This document shows, piece after piece, positions 16,319-26,017 of a stretch of DNA of 64,000 bases. A program made the translations under genes and the position numbers. The DNA is taken from contig NZ_CP113949.1 of assembly GCF_026810445.1 (NCBI RefSeq), positions 5,561,001-5,625,000 on the forward strand. The letters are read 5' to 3'. This DNA comes from Pseudomonas sp. BSw22131. Lineage in GTDB: Bacteria; Pseudomonadota; Gammaproteobacteria; Pseudomonadales; Pseudomonadaceae. Positions within the stretch are counted from its first letter, which is position 1. Every line of letters begins with the position of its first letter. A model generated the notes under the pieces. It worked only from the letters and a program-made list of their open reading frames with translations, was not told where the DNA came from and did no database searches.

Positions 16319-18013
16319 ATGATCGTCGGTATAGATCTGGGTACTACCAACAGTCTCGTTGCCGTATGGCGCGAAGGCGCTACGCATCTGGTCAGCAACG
16401 CGTTGGGGGAGACGCTGACCCCCAGCGTTGTCGGTATCGATGACCAAGGGCAGGTGTTGGTGGGCAAGGCGGCTCGCGAGCGTTTGCAGACGCATCCCGG
16501 CACCACGACGGCGTTGTTCAAACGCTACATGGGCAGCGCGCAGGAAGTGCGGCTTGGCTCGCGGACTTATCGCCCTGAAGAGCTTTCTGCGTTGGTGCTC
16601 AAGAGCCTGAAAGCGGATGTCGAGCGGGCGTATGGCGAACCGGTGACCGAAGCGGTGATCAGTGTGCCGGCGTACTTCAGCGATGCGCAGCGCAAGGCCA
16701 CGCGTATTGCGGGGGAGCTGGCCGGGCTCAAAGTCGAGAAGCTGATCAACGAACCCACCGCCGCCGCCCTTGCCTACGGCTTGCATCAGAAGGAAGGCGA
16801 AACGTCGTTTCTGGTGTTTGACCTGGGCGGCGGCACGTTCGATGTGTCGATTCTCGAACTGTTCGACGGTGTGATGGAAGTACGCGCCAGCGCCGGGGAT
16901 AACTTCCTTGGCGGCGAGGACTTCGACCAGATGCTGCTCGACCATTTCGTGGCGCTGCACAAAGGTGTTGCGGGCTTTCCCTCGGTGTCGAGCGTCAAAC
17001 AGGCGCTGAGGCGTGAGGCCGAGCGCGTGCGCAAGGCGCTGGGACAGGATCCGACTGCCGAGTTCGTCTTGCGCAACGCCGACGGAGAATGGCGCAAGAC
17101 CATCACGCAGGACCAGTTGATCGATCTGTACGCGCCGCTGCTGGACCGTCTGCGCGGCCCGATTGAGCGGGCGCTGCGTGATGCGCGCATCCGCGTTGCC
17201 GACCTCGACGAAATTCTGCTGGTGGGCGGCACCACGCGCATGCCGCTGATTCGCAAACTCGCGGCGAGCCTGTTCGGGCGCTTCCCGTCTATCAGCCTCA
17301 ACCCCGATGAAGTGGTCGCTCAGGGCGCCGCGATTCAGGCCGCACTCAAGGCCCGCGATGCGGCGCTGGACGAGGTGGTGCTGACCGACGTTTGCCCTTA
17401 CACGCTAGGCATCGAAACCTCGAAGCGCGTCGGCAACGGTTTCGAGCACGGGCACTATTTGCCGATCATCGAGCGCAACAGCGTGGTGCCCGTGAGCCGG
17501 GTCAAGACCGTTTACACGTTGCAGGACGGCCAGCGCGTTGTGCAGCTGAAAATTTTTCAGGGAGAGAGTCGCATGGTGCGCGACAACATCGCACTGGGCG
17601 AACTGGAGATTGCGGTGCCAGCGCGCAGTGCTGGCGAGGTCGAGCTGGATGTGCGTTTCACCTACGACAACAACGGCATTCTTGAAACCGATGTGCGCAT
17701 CCCGCTCACCGGAGAAGCGCACACGCTGGTGATTGAAAACAATCCTGGCGTGCTCAGCCCTGAAGAAATCCAGGAGCGTTTGAAAGCGCTGGAATCGCTG
17801 AAAATCCATCCCCGCGAGCAGCAAGTGAATACTCACCTGACTGCGAGACTGGAGCGTCTTTATCAGGAGTATCTGGGCGAGGCGCGAGAATTGGTCGGGG
17901 CGTGGGCCAGCCAGTTCCAGCGGGTGCTGGAGACACAGGATGACCGGCAGATCAGCGAGGTGCGCAAGCAGTTGACGGAGCAAGTGGACCGCTTCGAACG
18001 CGGGCAGTGGTGA
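16319..18013 (+). CDS. hscC: Hsp70-family chaperone HscC
   Basis: 564 residues from ATG 16319 (MIVGIDLGTTNSL). An AAGGAG lies 10 nt upstream; the ATG at 16310 sits only one base from it, so is less likely. ATPase motifs are phosphate-1 GIDLGTTNS, AVISVPAYFSD, the connect/phosphate-2 FDLGGGTFDVS and adenosine LVGGTTRMP. The substrate domain is present but the lid is shorter than in DnaK, matching HscC (about 560 aa). The J-protein gene follows immediately and is the likely partner. HscC acts in the cytosol on a narrow client set. Confidence 0.92.
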   Translation: MIVGIDLGTTNSLVAVWREGATHLVSNALGETLTPSVVGIDDQGQVLVGKAARERLQTHPGTTTALFKRYMGSAQEVRLGSRTYRPEELSALVLKSLKADVERAYGEPVTEAVISVPAYFSDAQRKATRIAGELAGLKVEKLINEPTAAALAYGLHQKEGETSFLVFDLGGGTFDVSILELFDGVMEVRASAGDNFLGGEDFDQMLLDHFVALHKGVAGFPSVSSVKQALRREAERVRKALGQDPTAEFVLRNADGEWRKTITQDQLIDLYAPLLDRLRGPIERALRDARIRVADLDEILLVGGTTRMPLIRKLAASLFGRFPSISLNPDEVVAQGAAIQAALKARDAALDEVVLTDVCPYTLGIETSKRVGNGFEHGHYLPIIERNSVVPVSRVKTVYTLQDGQRVVQLKIFQGESRMVRDNIALGELEIAVPARSAGEVELDVRFTYDNNGILETDVRIPLTGEAHTLVIENNPGVLSPEEIQERLKALESLKIHPREQQVNTHLTARLERLYQEYLGEARELVGAWASQFQRVLETQDDRQISEVRKQLTEQVDRFERGQW

Positions 18014-18018
18014 GCAGC

Positions 18019-19698
18019 ATGAGCCCTTGGACACTGCTTGAACTCGACGAAGACGCTGACGAGCGCAGCATCAAGCGCCAGTACGCGAAACGGTTGAAAG
18101 TGACGCGCCCGGATGATGATCCCGGAGCGTTTCAGGCCTTGCGTGAAGCCTATGAACAGGCGCTGCGCTGCGCGCGCATGCGGGCTGATGAGCAGGAATA
18201 CGAACGTGCCGATGAGAGCGAGTCCGGCGAATCGGAGGCATTCAAACCTGCGCCCGAAGCGTTGGCTGATTTCGTCGTCAAACCAGCACCCGATGCAGAG
18301 GGTCTGGCGCGCGAGGCAGGCAATGAACTCGCCAGACTCACTGACACCCACAACCTGCAAACCCAGCACGAACTGGCGATGGCGCAGGGATGTGATCCTC
18401 AGTTTCAACAGCGTCTGCTGGAGCGCTGCCTTCGCGACGACAGCAGTAACGCAAGCCTGCTGAACGCCGCGATCGCGCACCTGCGCTGGCTGACGCCTTG
18501 GCAAACCCTGCGCATGAGCGCCGAACATGAACACACCCTGACCCATCGTTTGCTGGAGTTAGAGCGGACACAACTGGAGTGGGATCTGGCAAATGGTGAA
18601 GAACGCCATTTCCTCAGTGATCTGCAAGCGCTCAGCCGCCAACCCTGGCTGGCCTCACTGGAGCGCCGTCAACAGTTGCAGAGTTGGCTGGTGGTGGTGC
18701 TGCACAACAACCCTGACTGGACCGCAGCGCTGTTTGACCGGATCTGCACGTTGTTCAGCTGGGATGACCGCAAAGGTATCTATCCCGAGCCGGAATTCAT
18801 CTGGCGCGGGCTGATTGCACGCTGCGAGGAAAATGCCTACGCAGAGCATCTGCAACGGTTGGTCGACGGGAACGCCGACACCGTTGAAGCAAAAGCCGCC
18901 GTGCTGGTGCTCGCCCCCCCGAGCAAAGTGAAGCGTCTGCGCCTGGCGCGCTCGTGCGGCAACGATGTATGGATCGGCTGCGAAACCCTGTGCAATCAGC
19001 TCAAACATCGTCATCCGGACATCCTCGAGAGCTTCCCTGAGGCGGACCTGGAAGGCTGGCGGTCGCTGCAGGTTCCGCCGTTCAATCCGGACAGGTGGAT
19101 GTGGATCGGTTGGTGCCTGTTTACGGCGTTCTACGTACTCCCGTCTCAAGCGGCAGAAGGCAAGCTCGATGTGCTTGGTGCCGCCGTGCTGATGCTCATT
19201 TATCCACTGGTGATGGTGCTGGTGTGCAACCTGTTCATGAGAGCCTGGCGCCCAGTCTCTTTAGCCATTGAAAGGGCAGACGAATGGCTGAGCGATCTGA
19301 TCCTGCCTGAGTGGATTCATTGGCCGGGGTCTCAAGCCTTGGCCATGCGCCACGGCGTGCCGTTGATACTGACCGGCTGGATCACGGCGCATGTCGGGCT
19401 GGGCGCTTTTGCGTGCTACTCGCTGTTGATGCTGGCCTGGATATTCTTGTCGCCGTATCGTCACCCGCAGGTTTACGCGCCGGCACGCCAGGCTATCAAG
19501 GCCTTCATCGAGCCTCGCAGGGGTCAGATATTCACAGGCTTTGTGGTGGTGTCGATCCTGGTGGTGCTGGGGTTCTTCATGCCCGCGCACACGCCCATAC
19601 TGGCCTCTATCGTTCGTGAGTCGCCGACGTTGAGTGATGCCTTACCGGATAAATCGCCCGAGGCACCGTCTGAACAACACCCTGTTAAACAGCAATAG
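18019..19698 (+). CDS. membrane J-domain protein, HscC co-chaperone (DjlB/DjlC type)
   Basis: 559 residues from ATG 18019. The N-terminal 50 residues form a J-domain (SPWTLLELDEDADERSIKRQ, then AFQALREAYEQAL), but the canonical HPD is RPD (R30-P31-D32), as I recall for DjlB/DjlC-type partners of HscC. A long helical middle region follows. The C-terminal third has about five hydrophobic segments (around residues 360-390, 395-415, 440-475 and 500-520), predicting an inner-membrane anchor. It is coupled to hscC, only a few bases downstream. It would stimulate HscC ATPase at the membrane. Confidence 0.8.
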   Translation: MSPWTLLELDEDADERSIKRQYAKRLKVTRPDDDPGAFQALREAYEQALRCARMRADEQEYERADESESGESEAFKPAPEALADFVVKPAPDAEGLAREAGNELARLTDTHNLQTQHELAMAQGCDPQFQQRLLERCLRDDSSNASLLNAAIAHLRWLTPWQTLRMSAEHEHTLTHRLLELERTQLEWDLANGEERHFLSDLQALSRQPWLASLERRQQLQSWLVVVLHNNPDWTAALFDRICTLFSWDDRKGIYPEPEFIWRGLIARCEENAYAEHLQRLVDGNADTVEAKAAVLVLAPPSKVKRLRLARSCGNDVWIGCETLCNQLKHRHPDILESFPEADLEGWRSLQVPPFNPDRWMWIGWCLFTAFYVLPSQAAEGKLDVLGAAVLMLIYPLVMVLVCNLFMRAWRPVSLAIERADEWLSDLILPEWIHWPGSQALAMRHGVPLILTGWITAHVGLGAFACYSLLMLAWIFLSPYRHPQVYAPARQAIKAFIEPRRGQIFTGFVVVSILVVLGFFMPAHTPILASIVRESPTLSDALPDKSPEAPSEQHPVKQQ

Positions 19699-19899
19699 TA
19701 TTAGTTGCCGCCCAGCTCAACTCAGCGCTGGACGGCTAACTATATTCAGGCGCACAAGTAACGTCTCAAAAAACTTACAATTAATACATTCAAACTAACA
19801 GCCAATCCCCAGCGTAAAGTATTTGCAAAGTTCCACCTGCCCCGTTATTACTCGCTGTAGCCTTGACACTGATCCGCACAACGCTACAGGCCCACGCCC

Positions 19900-20595
19900 A
19901 TGAACCATTTACTGTGGAAGTTGTTTCCCAAGAATCACCGCGAGCTGTTATTGGAGCGGTTATCGGTTGTCGACCGCCAGGTGGTGAACAAGACGCTGTC
20001 GCGCAAGCCCAGGTTCCCCAAGGCCTTCGACCATTTTGAATGTATTTTCATACACGTATCCAAGTGCGCTGGCAGCAGTGTCGCCACGTCGATTTTCGGC
20101 GACTACCCGACCGGGCATCTTCCGTTGTACTGGTATGAAAAGCAGTTCAAAGAGCGATATGAAGAATATTTTAAATTTGCCTTTGTACGCGACCCGTTAC
20201 ACCGTGCATTGTCCGCTTATCACTACTTGCTGGAGAAGCCGCAGCCGCGTGACAGAGCGGCTTACGAGTTGGTCAGCCGTTATTCAAACTTCGATACGTT
20301 CATCGATGGCGGGTTGCACGCGGACAATATTTCCAGACAGATACATTTCGCGCCGCAACACCACTTTCTACAAAACTCCATGGGTCAGATTGCGGTTGAT
20401 TTCATCGGCCGCCAGGAGCATCTGGAAGTCGACTTCAACGCACTGTGTGAAGTGCTGGAAGTAAACGTGCCGCTCAAGCACCTCAATCGCTCCTCTGCTG
20501 CATGTGCTGGGACAGCGTCTTCCTGCTCGACGGCGTCGCGCAAACGTATTCGTGAGGTCTACGCCTGTGACCATGAGTTGTTCGCGTATGACTGA
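19900..20595 (+). CDS. sulfotransferase family 2 protein
   Basis: 231 residues. Sulfotransferases move sulfate from PAPS to a hydroxyl or amino group. The 5'-phosphosulfate loop reads FIHVSKCAGSSV (about 50-61), a variant of the usual HIPKTAGTS, and the 3'-phosphate site reads FVRDPLHRALSAY (95-107). The rest is helical, of normal family length. The 200-bp upstream gap separates it from the chaperone pair. Acceptor unknown; a surface glycan is the usual guess. The C-terminal segment SSAACAGTASSCSTASRKR is unusual in composition. Confidence 0.75.
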   Translation: MNHLLWKLFPKNHRELLLERLSVVDRQVVNKTLSRKPRFPKAFDHFECIFIHVSKCAGSSVATSIFGDYPTGHLPLYWYEKQFKERYEEYFKFAFVRDPLHRALSAYHYLLEKPQPRDRAAYELVSRYSNFDTFIDGGLHADNISRQIHFAPQHHFLQNSMGQIAVDFIGRQEHLEVDFNALCEVLEVNVPLKHLNRSSAACAGTASSCSTASRKRIREVYACDHELFAYD

Positions 20596-20824
20596 GCGCA
20601 GCGTAGACACTCGCCCGTTGATCATCGCGCCGGCGCTGAGCGTGGATCAGGCTCAGCGCCAGGCCATCAAGCAGCAGCGAGACTGCTATGCCGTTGACCA
20701 GATCGCTCAGCCGCTGATGCCCAAAGACGTCTACGCTGGGGTTTGCAGCGCGGCCGGGGAACGATTGCGCCGTTTGCAGGCTCACACCCTTGTCTTTAAA
20801 CCGTCTTCCTCGCGAGCATCCCTT

Positions 20825-21955
20825 ATGGAACATTTTATCCCGGACGCCTGGCTGGACGTTTTGCCTTTGCCCTGGCTTAACACGCTAGTCGCGGCCGCCA
20901 TTGCAGTGTGTGTCTCGTTGCTGATTCGCTGGATTGCGCTGGCGCTGCTCAGGCGTGTCTCGACGTCATTCATCTTCGCTCAGCAGCTGATTCTTCGTGG
21001 CGAGTCGCCCACGCTTTGGTTGATCCCGTTATTGGCGCTGCAAACCGTGTGGACCTCAGCGCCCGACGATTTAATGATGATCAACACCGTCCGCCATCTG
21101 AACGGCATGCTGGTCGTGGGTTGCTTTACCTGGCTGGCGTTGCGTTGCGTCAAGGCCGTTGGCGAGGCCGTAGCGATCCGCAACCCGCTGGACATCGAAG
21201 ACAACCTGCAAGCGCGGCGCATCCAGACCCAGGTCCGGGTGCTGGTGCGCTGCCTGAATGTGCTGGTGATTCTGTTTGGCACCGGTCTGATCCTGATGAG
21301 TTTTCCGCCGGTCCGGCAGATTGGCACCAGCTTGCTGGCCTCGGCGGGGCTTGCGGGACTGGCAGCAGGTTTCGCGGCAAAGCCGGTACTGGGCAACCTG
21401 ATCGCAGGCTTGCAGATCGCGATTTCACAACCGATCCGGCTGGACGATGTGGTGATCGTCGAGGGCGAGTGGGGCCGTATCGAGGAGATCAGCGGGACGT
21501 ACGTGGTCGTGAAGATCTGGGACGAGCGGCGGATGGTGATACCGCTGCAATACTTCATCGAGAAGCCATTCCAGAACTGGACCCGCAGCACGTCCAGCCT
21601 GATTGGCTCGGTGTTTTTGTGGGTAGATTACGCGTTGCCGCTCGAGGAGCTGCGCGAAGAAACCGAGCGAATCTGCAAAGAGATCCCGCACCTGTGGGAC
21701 GGCCGCGTGTGCGTGCTGCAGGTGACCGACACCACCGACAAGGCGATGCAGTTGCGTGTGCTGTTGAGCTCGGCGGACTCCTCGCGCAGTTGGGACGCTC
21801 GCTGCCACATGCGCGAGCGGCTGATCAGCTACATCGCCAAGCAGTACCCGCAATGCCTGCCGATACTGCGTGCCGAAATGTCTTCACGAACGGTTCAGCC
21901 TGAACGTGACGGCAATGAACCTCCGACAGAGATTCCCCGTCAACCCCCTGTCTGA
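20825..21955 (+). CDS. MscS-family mechanosensitive channel
   Basis: 376 residues from ATG 20825 (MEHFIPDAWLDVL). Hydrophobic segments occur at about 18-40, 60-75 and 88-105. The pore helix then follows, rich in Gly/Ala (LLASAGLAGLAAGFAAKPVL), leading into ISQPIRLDDVVIVEGEWG and the beta domain TYVVVKIWDERRMVIP, which is the family signature. It releases solutes under low osmolarity. The same frame is open upstream to 20504 with plausible sequence (DQAQRQAIKQQRDCYAVDQI), so an N-terminal extension or a small overlooked gene there cannot be excluded. Confidence 0.88.
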   Translation: MEHFIPDAWLDVLPLPWLNTLVAAAIAVCVSLLIRWIALALLRRVSTSFIFAQQLILRGESPTLWLIPLLALQTVWTSAPDDLMMINTVRHLNGMLVVGCFTWLALRCVKAVGEAVAIRNPLDIEDNLQARRIQTQVRVLVRCLNVLVILFGTGLILMSFPPVRQIGTSLLASAGLAGLAAGFAAKPVLGNLIAGLQIAISQPIRLDDVVIVEGEWGRIEEISGTYVVVKIWDERRMVIPLQYFIEKPFQNWTRSTSSLIGSVFLWVDYALPLEELREETERICKEIPHLWDGRVCVLQVTDTTDKAMQLRVLLSSADSSRSWDARCHMRERLISYIAKQYPQCLPILRAEMSSRTVQPERDGNEPPTEIPRQPPV

Positions 21956-21959
21956 AAGC

Positions 21960-21983
21960 AGGCGGCGAACAAAGTCGCCGCCT
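21960..21983. terminator. hairpin between convergent mscS-like gene and oprD
   Basis: Perfect 9-bp stem AGGCGGCGA-6 nt-TCGCCGCCT between two convergent stop codons. T-runs are absent, so it may be a bidirectional or weak terminator. Confidence 0.5.
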
Positions 21984-22018
21984 CGCCCCTACAGACGCAT
22001 CAGGCACCATCGCGCGGC

Positions 22019-23362
22019 TTAGGAACTGCCGCCCAGCGGGTATTCGATGGCGAGGCGCAGCTGATCGGCATCCAGCTCGGCCTGCGCCTTGTTACCCCGA
22101 TGCACCGCATGGCGAAGGGTGAACGCGAGCTTTTTGGCAGGCCCCGACTGCACGATGTATTTGGCCTGCACATTACGCTCCCAGTGCTTGCCGTCCTTGC
22201 CATAACCCAACCAGCTGTAACCGCCGCGCGGATCCATGTGCGTGCCGTCAATCCCGCTGCCGCGCACGTACAAGGCGGAAAAGGTCAGCCCCGGTACGCC
22301 GTACGTGACCATGTTCAGGTCATAGCGCCCCATCCATGACGCCTCTTGCGGGCCATTGAAGTCCGACAGCGCAACGGCGTTGCTGAGGTAGATCGCGCTC
22401 CGGGTGACGTAGTCGTAGGGCGTGTCGCCATCGATCTTCTGATAACCGATGCCAACGCTGTGGGCGCTGTAACGGTAGGTCGACAGCAAACTCCAGCTGG
22501 TGTTGTCGATCTGGCCGGACAGCGCTTTGCCCGTGTCTTGGGTGCGATACAGATTGAGGTCGAAACTCAAATCCTGGGTATTGCTCAACACCTGGGTATA
22601 TACCGCGCCAAGGTATTGCTGGCGCCAGGTGTTTTCGTACTCAGCACCAAACAGGCTGGCAGTCAGCCCTTTGAATGCTGTCGTGCGTACACCCACCAGA
22701 TCAAAGCTGTCGCCTTGTTTGCCGTTGGAGTAATTGACCGCAAAGCCTCGGTCATGGCTGGTGGCGTTACGGTCGGTGCTCTCGTTGAAATGCCCGCCGT
22801 AGAAAGTCGTCGCCGGCAGTTCGCGGCTGCTCAGCAGCCATCCCGTCGCGGTCTCGGGCAGCAAACGGCTGTCAGAGGAGCCGAAGACAGGCGTTTTCAC
22901 CCGTTGTTCGCCATAGCGCAGTTCCGTGGATGACACCCTCAGCTTCATTGCCGCGCCGCCACGGCTGAATTCATCCTTGGGATGGCCGTCGTTGTCGATG
23001 CCCAGCAATCGCGCTTTGCCGGCTCGACCACCACCGGTGTCCAGTTGCCGACCGATGTACGTATGAGCATCCAGACCAAAGCCGACCGTGCCTTGGGTGT
23101 AGCCGGAAGTGAAATCGCCCATCAGGCCGTAAGTCCATTCTTCGGCCAGATCACTGCGCTCGGCACGTGGCTTGTAGGCATTGCGTGCGCCGTTGCTCAG
23201 CGAACCATGCTCATAGTCGCGCCGGTCATACAGGCTGCGGTTGAGCAGGTTCCACTGGCTGTCTTCGATGAAGCCTTTTGCATTGTCCTGCTCTGACGCG
23301 TGGGCAAGCAGAGACTGCCCTCCCAACGCCAACAGGAAGGCGTGCATGGAAATGGTCTTCAC
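22019..23362 (-). CDS. OprD-family outer-membrane porin
   Basis: 447 residues with a signal peptide (MKTISMHAFLLALGGQSLLA, cut near HAS-EQ). The mature start KGFIEDSQWNLLNRSLYDRR is the OprD-family hallmark. The body is beta-strand rich, and it ends RLAIEYPLG near the final strand. It lets small substrates such as amino acids or peptides cross the outer membrane. It is on the same strand as, and 80 bp beyond, the DUF1624 gene. The Zur-like site before the DUF4198 gene could control the whole run if cotranscribed. Substrate unknown. Confidence 0.9.
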   Translation of the reverse strand: MKTISMHAFLLALGGQSLLAHASEQDNAKGFIEDSQWNLLNRSLYDRRDYEHGSLSNGARNAYKPRAERSDLAEEWTYGLMGDFTSGYTQGTVGFGLDAHTYIGRQLDTGGGRAGKARLLGIDNDGHPKDEFSRGGAAMKLRVSSTELRYGEQRVKTPVFGSSDSRLLPETATGWLLSSRELPATTFYGGHFNESTDRNATSHDRGFAVNYSNGKQGDSFDLVGVRTTAFKGLTASLFGAEYENTWRQQYLGAVYTQVLSNTQDLSFDLNLYRTQDTGKALSGQIDNTSWSLLSTYRYSAHSVGIGYQKIDGDTPYDYVTRSAIYLSNAVALSDFNGPQEASWMGRYDLNMVTYGVPGLTFSALYVRGSGIDGTHMDPRGGYSWLGYGKDGKHWERNVQAKYIVQSGPAKKLAFTLRHAVHRGNKAQAELDADQLRLAIEYPLGGSS

Positions 23363-23445
23363 GTAGTGCTCCTGAAAATGCTACGGCCAGCGTTGGCGGC
23401 GCACCCACATTCGGGGCGCCGCCAAGGGAGGTCATGGAGGAGAGA

Positions 23446-24651
23446 TCAGAGGTATTTGAGCCAGGCGATGTCGCGACGACGCTGCTTGAGGTTGGCGTAC
23501 CAACACGTCGGGAAAAACAGAATTACGCCCAGTAATACGCTCAACAGCCAGACGCCGGGCAGGCCATCGAAGCCGTAGTAAGCGCCCTGATTGGCGCCCC
23601 AGATCGCCAGCGCAATCAGGTACATCGCTTTGAGCACGTAGAGATGGAGCAAGTAGAAAAACATCGGCGCGCCGCCGTAGATCGCGAGGATGGCGATGGA
23701 CCAGCGGTTTTGCATCTTCTCGAACAGCGCCAGCAACAGCAGGCCCAGACCAATGGTCGGCATGAGGAACATCAGTGACGGCGGATACTTTTTGGCGCTC
23801 ATGAAGCTCATGAATGTGCGCAACGAATCGCCGGTCTGCACCCATGGTTTTTCGCCGTAGACGTTCAGATAGCGGATGAACACGAAGGCCACCAGCAGAC
23901 CAAAACCGACCTTGAGCAAACGTGAGATGCGCACTGCAGGATCAACGTCCTTTCCAAACCAGGGACCGATGGCCCAGCCGAGCAGAATGACGCCTATCCA
24001 CGGCAATACCGGGTAAGTCGTACGCGCCCGGGTGAAGTCGGTGATGTCGATGAATACGCGCTGATGCAGGATCGACCACGGGACGAAGAACGGCGACTCT
24101 GGCCCGACCACCACGCCATCGAGCAGGTTGTGCCCGGCGACGATGGCGACGCCGAGCACGATCAGCCAGCTGCGTTTGAAATGCAGCAAACCGGCCAGCA
24201 CGATCATGCAGATACCGATGCACCAGATCACTTGCAGCCACAACGTCTTGGGCGGGAATTCTGCGCTCCAGGCAAAGCACACGAAGGTGATTTCCAGGAG
24301 CACGAGGAACACACCGCGCTTGAGCAGAAACACCGAGGTTTCCTTCAGCGTGTGTTTCTGGCTGTACAGATACGCCGACAACCCGGTGAGGAGGATGAAC
24401 ACCGGCGCGCAGATTTCGCTGAGCATGCGCGTGAAATACAGGTCAGGCGTGACGCTGAGCGCATCGATTGGGTCAGTCACCTGACGATGCAAAAGGAAGG
24501 TTTCACGCACATGGTCGATCAGCATTAACAGCATCACAAAGCCGCGCAGTGCGTCGATGGCCAGCATGCGCGTGTTGGCGATCACGGACGCAGCGGCTCG
24601 CGCAGGGGGAATAGCTCCCGCCTGCCCCGTCATTTCAGAAATAAGGGCCAT
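23446..24651 (-). CDS. DUF1624 / heparan-alpha-glucosaminide N-acetyltransferase-like membrane protein
   Basis: 401 residues, about ten membrane segments. The N-terminal motif MLAIDALRGFVMLLMLIDHV with a histidine in the first TM is the DUF1624 signature. Related acyltransferases move acyl groups across the membrane through this region. The next conserved block is ICAPVFILLTGLSAYLY. Role in Pseudomonas unknown. It sits between the DUF4198 gene and oprD on one strand. Confidence 0.85.
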   Translation of the reverse strand: MALISEMTGQAGAIPPARAAASVIANTRMLAIDALRGFVMLLMLIDHVRETFLLHRQVTDPIDALSVTPDLYFTRMLSEICAPVFILLTGLSAYLYSQKHTLKETSVFLLKRGVFLVLLEITFVCFAWSAEFPPKTLWLQVIWCIGICMIVLAGLLHFKRSWLIVLGVAIVAGHNLLDGVVVGPESPFFVPWSILHQRVFIDITDFTRARTTYPVLPWIGVILLGWAIGPWFGKDVDPAVRISRLLKVGFGLLVAFVFIRYLNVYGEKPWVQTGDSLRTFMSFMSAKKYPPSLMFLMPTIGLGLLLLALFEKMQNRWSIAILAIYGGAPMFFYLLHLYVLKAMYLIALAIWGANQGAYYGFDGLPGVWLLSVLLGVILFFPTCWYANLKQRRRDIAWLKYL

Positions 24652-24757
24652 TTCGGTTACTCATGTTATTGATCATTGATCAGAGGCTGAGCCAGCGCAG
24701 GAAAGCGTGGGTCAAACCTGTCGCAGTGCGGCAGAAAATGCTTTATCGGGAGACGCT

Positions 24758-25540
24758 TTAACCCGCCGTCTTCTTGAGCCGGGCCACTTCCGAGGCCGGG
24801 AGTTGCGAGGCTGGACGCGGCAGCGCCGCTTTACCCGCGCTCTGGGAGAACGACAGCGTTGAGCTGAAGCTCTTCACGTCATATTTTTCTACGTGCTGCT
24901 GGGTGTTGGTTCGTTCGCCCGGCGTGAAGTCGTTATGCTCGGCAGCCACCACATAGATGCCCTGCCACGGCAGATCGAACGTGACCTTGCCGTCCTGATC
25001 AGCGGTTTGGGTGAAGGCTTCGCCCGAGGCGGTTTCCAGCACTACTTTCTGCGCTGGCAGCGGCTTGCGCAGGTAGAACACCTGGAACGTTGCTTTGCCG
25101 TCTTTGGCATCCCCCGTCGGCACGATGTCCAGATCATGCTGCGGCTCGCGGGCACGCAGATCACCCACCCAGCGCGTTGCGGGAGTCCAGTAGACTTTGA
25201 GGGTTTTACCTTCGTCGTGGAGATCGAAAATCGGGTATTGCGCGTCTGCCGCAAGCAATGTGTCTTGGGGCGAAGGCTGATGCGCAACCGCAAAATAATC
25301 GCGCTTGAGCGTCAGGCTTAACGGTTGGGACGCTTGTCCCGACCAGCCTGCAAGCCCCTTGAACCGATCCAGCCCGCCCGGCGTCACTTCGAGCATGTTC
25401 TGGTCGTACTCGCCGTAATACAGCGCCAAAGGCTGCTGCGCCGTTTGCTCAAACCATATTTGATGCGCCTGCGCGGTACTGGCCAACAGCAGTGCGCCGT
25501 AACCCAAAAGCGCTGTCGTGGTGATCTTATTCATTCGCAC
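24758..25540 (-). CDS. DUF4198 periplasmic protein
   Basis: 260 residues (start at 25540, or MNKITTT at 25534). Signal peptide LLGYGALLLASTAQA cut before HQIWFE. The mature protein starts with His-Gln as in DUF4198 proteins, a family linked by genome context to metal (nickel, cobalt, zinc) uptake. It is beta-rich with an Ig-like module (LPWQGIYVVAAEHNDFTPGE) that contains several conserved acidic and His residues. The Zur-like palindrome 37 bp before the start supports metal-responsive expression. Confidence 0.82.
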   Translation of the reverse strand: MRMNKITTTALLGYGALLLASTAQAHQIWFEQTAQQPLALYYGEYDQNMLEVTPGGLDRFKGLAGWSGQASQPLSLTLKRDYFAVAHQPSPQDTLLAADAQYPIFDLHDEGKTLKVYWTPATRWVGDLRAREPQHDLDIVPTGDAKDGKATFQVFYLRKPLPAQKVVLETASGEAFTQTADQDGKVTFDLPWQGIYVVAAEHNDFTPGERTNTQQHVEKYDVKSFSSTLSFSQSAGKAALPRPASQLPASEVARLKKTAG

Positions 25541-25576
25541 TTACCCATGCCCATCGGTTGATCCTTGCTCTATTTC

Positions 25577-25589
25577 GTTACACTATAAC
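25577..25589. promoter_or_regulatory. Zur-like palindrome
   Basis: GTTACACTATAAC followed by ATTC matches the core GTTATANTATAAC of gamma-proteobacterial Zur boxes, with one mismatch in the left arm. It is centred about 43 bp before the DUF4198 start codon, where a repressor would block transcription. The left flank is less well matched than the right. Confidence 0.5.
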
Positions 25590-26017
25590 ATTCAGTAACG
25601 ACCTAAAGCACCGCGTCTTCCAGATGAATTACAACCCACGACCAGATGAAATTTATTTCATATTCAAGACACGCAGGCAGAAAAACTGCCGTTTTGAAGG
25701 GGCAAACGGCGTTATATACGGCCTGCGCCAGGGTGGAGCGAGGGATCAACGGATAGAGGCAGGATGTGCGTTAGCGGTGCAGGGCGAGGAACCGCGTTCA
25801 AACGATCAATCAATCCCTGCGATGAATCAGGATTTGATACACGCGGCAGATCTGTAGGAGATTCGGCCAGAATCGAAAGCGGACCCGCTAACCTTGAACA
25901 TCGAAGCAATGCAAAACCCTGTAGAAGCGAACTTGTTCGCGAGGCGATCTGGTTGGTGCACGAGGGCAACCGTCTCGCTAACCCGTTGGCTCCTAAAGAG
26001 GGGGAAACGCTGAATAA
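25590..26017. other. intergenic stretch with one REP-like element
   Basis: No gene supported. At 25918-25950 lies a Pseudomonas REP-type sequence (CTGTAGAAGCGAACTTGTTC followed by GCGAGGCGA) with a GCGAAC-TTG-TTCGC hairpin. The remainder (25620-25900) shows nothing recognisable. Confidence 0.6.

Noticed and set aside
20604..20824. Possible separate small gene or N-terminal extension before the MscS gene
   Set aside because: The sequence is in frame with MscS and looks protein-like, but it has no clear start with a ribosome site and MscS relatives begin near 20825. Kept only as a remark.
20483..20833. 116-codon minus-strand frame between the sulfotransferase and MscS genes
   Set aside because: Overlaps the sulfotransferase end on the opposite strand and shows no protein-like conservation pattern.
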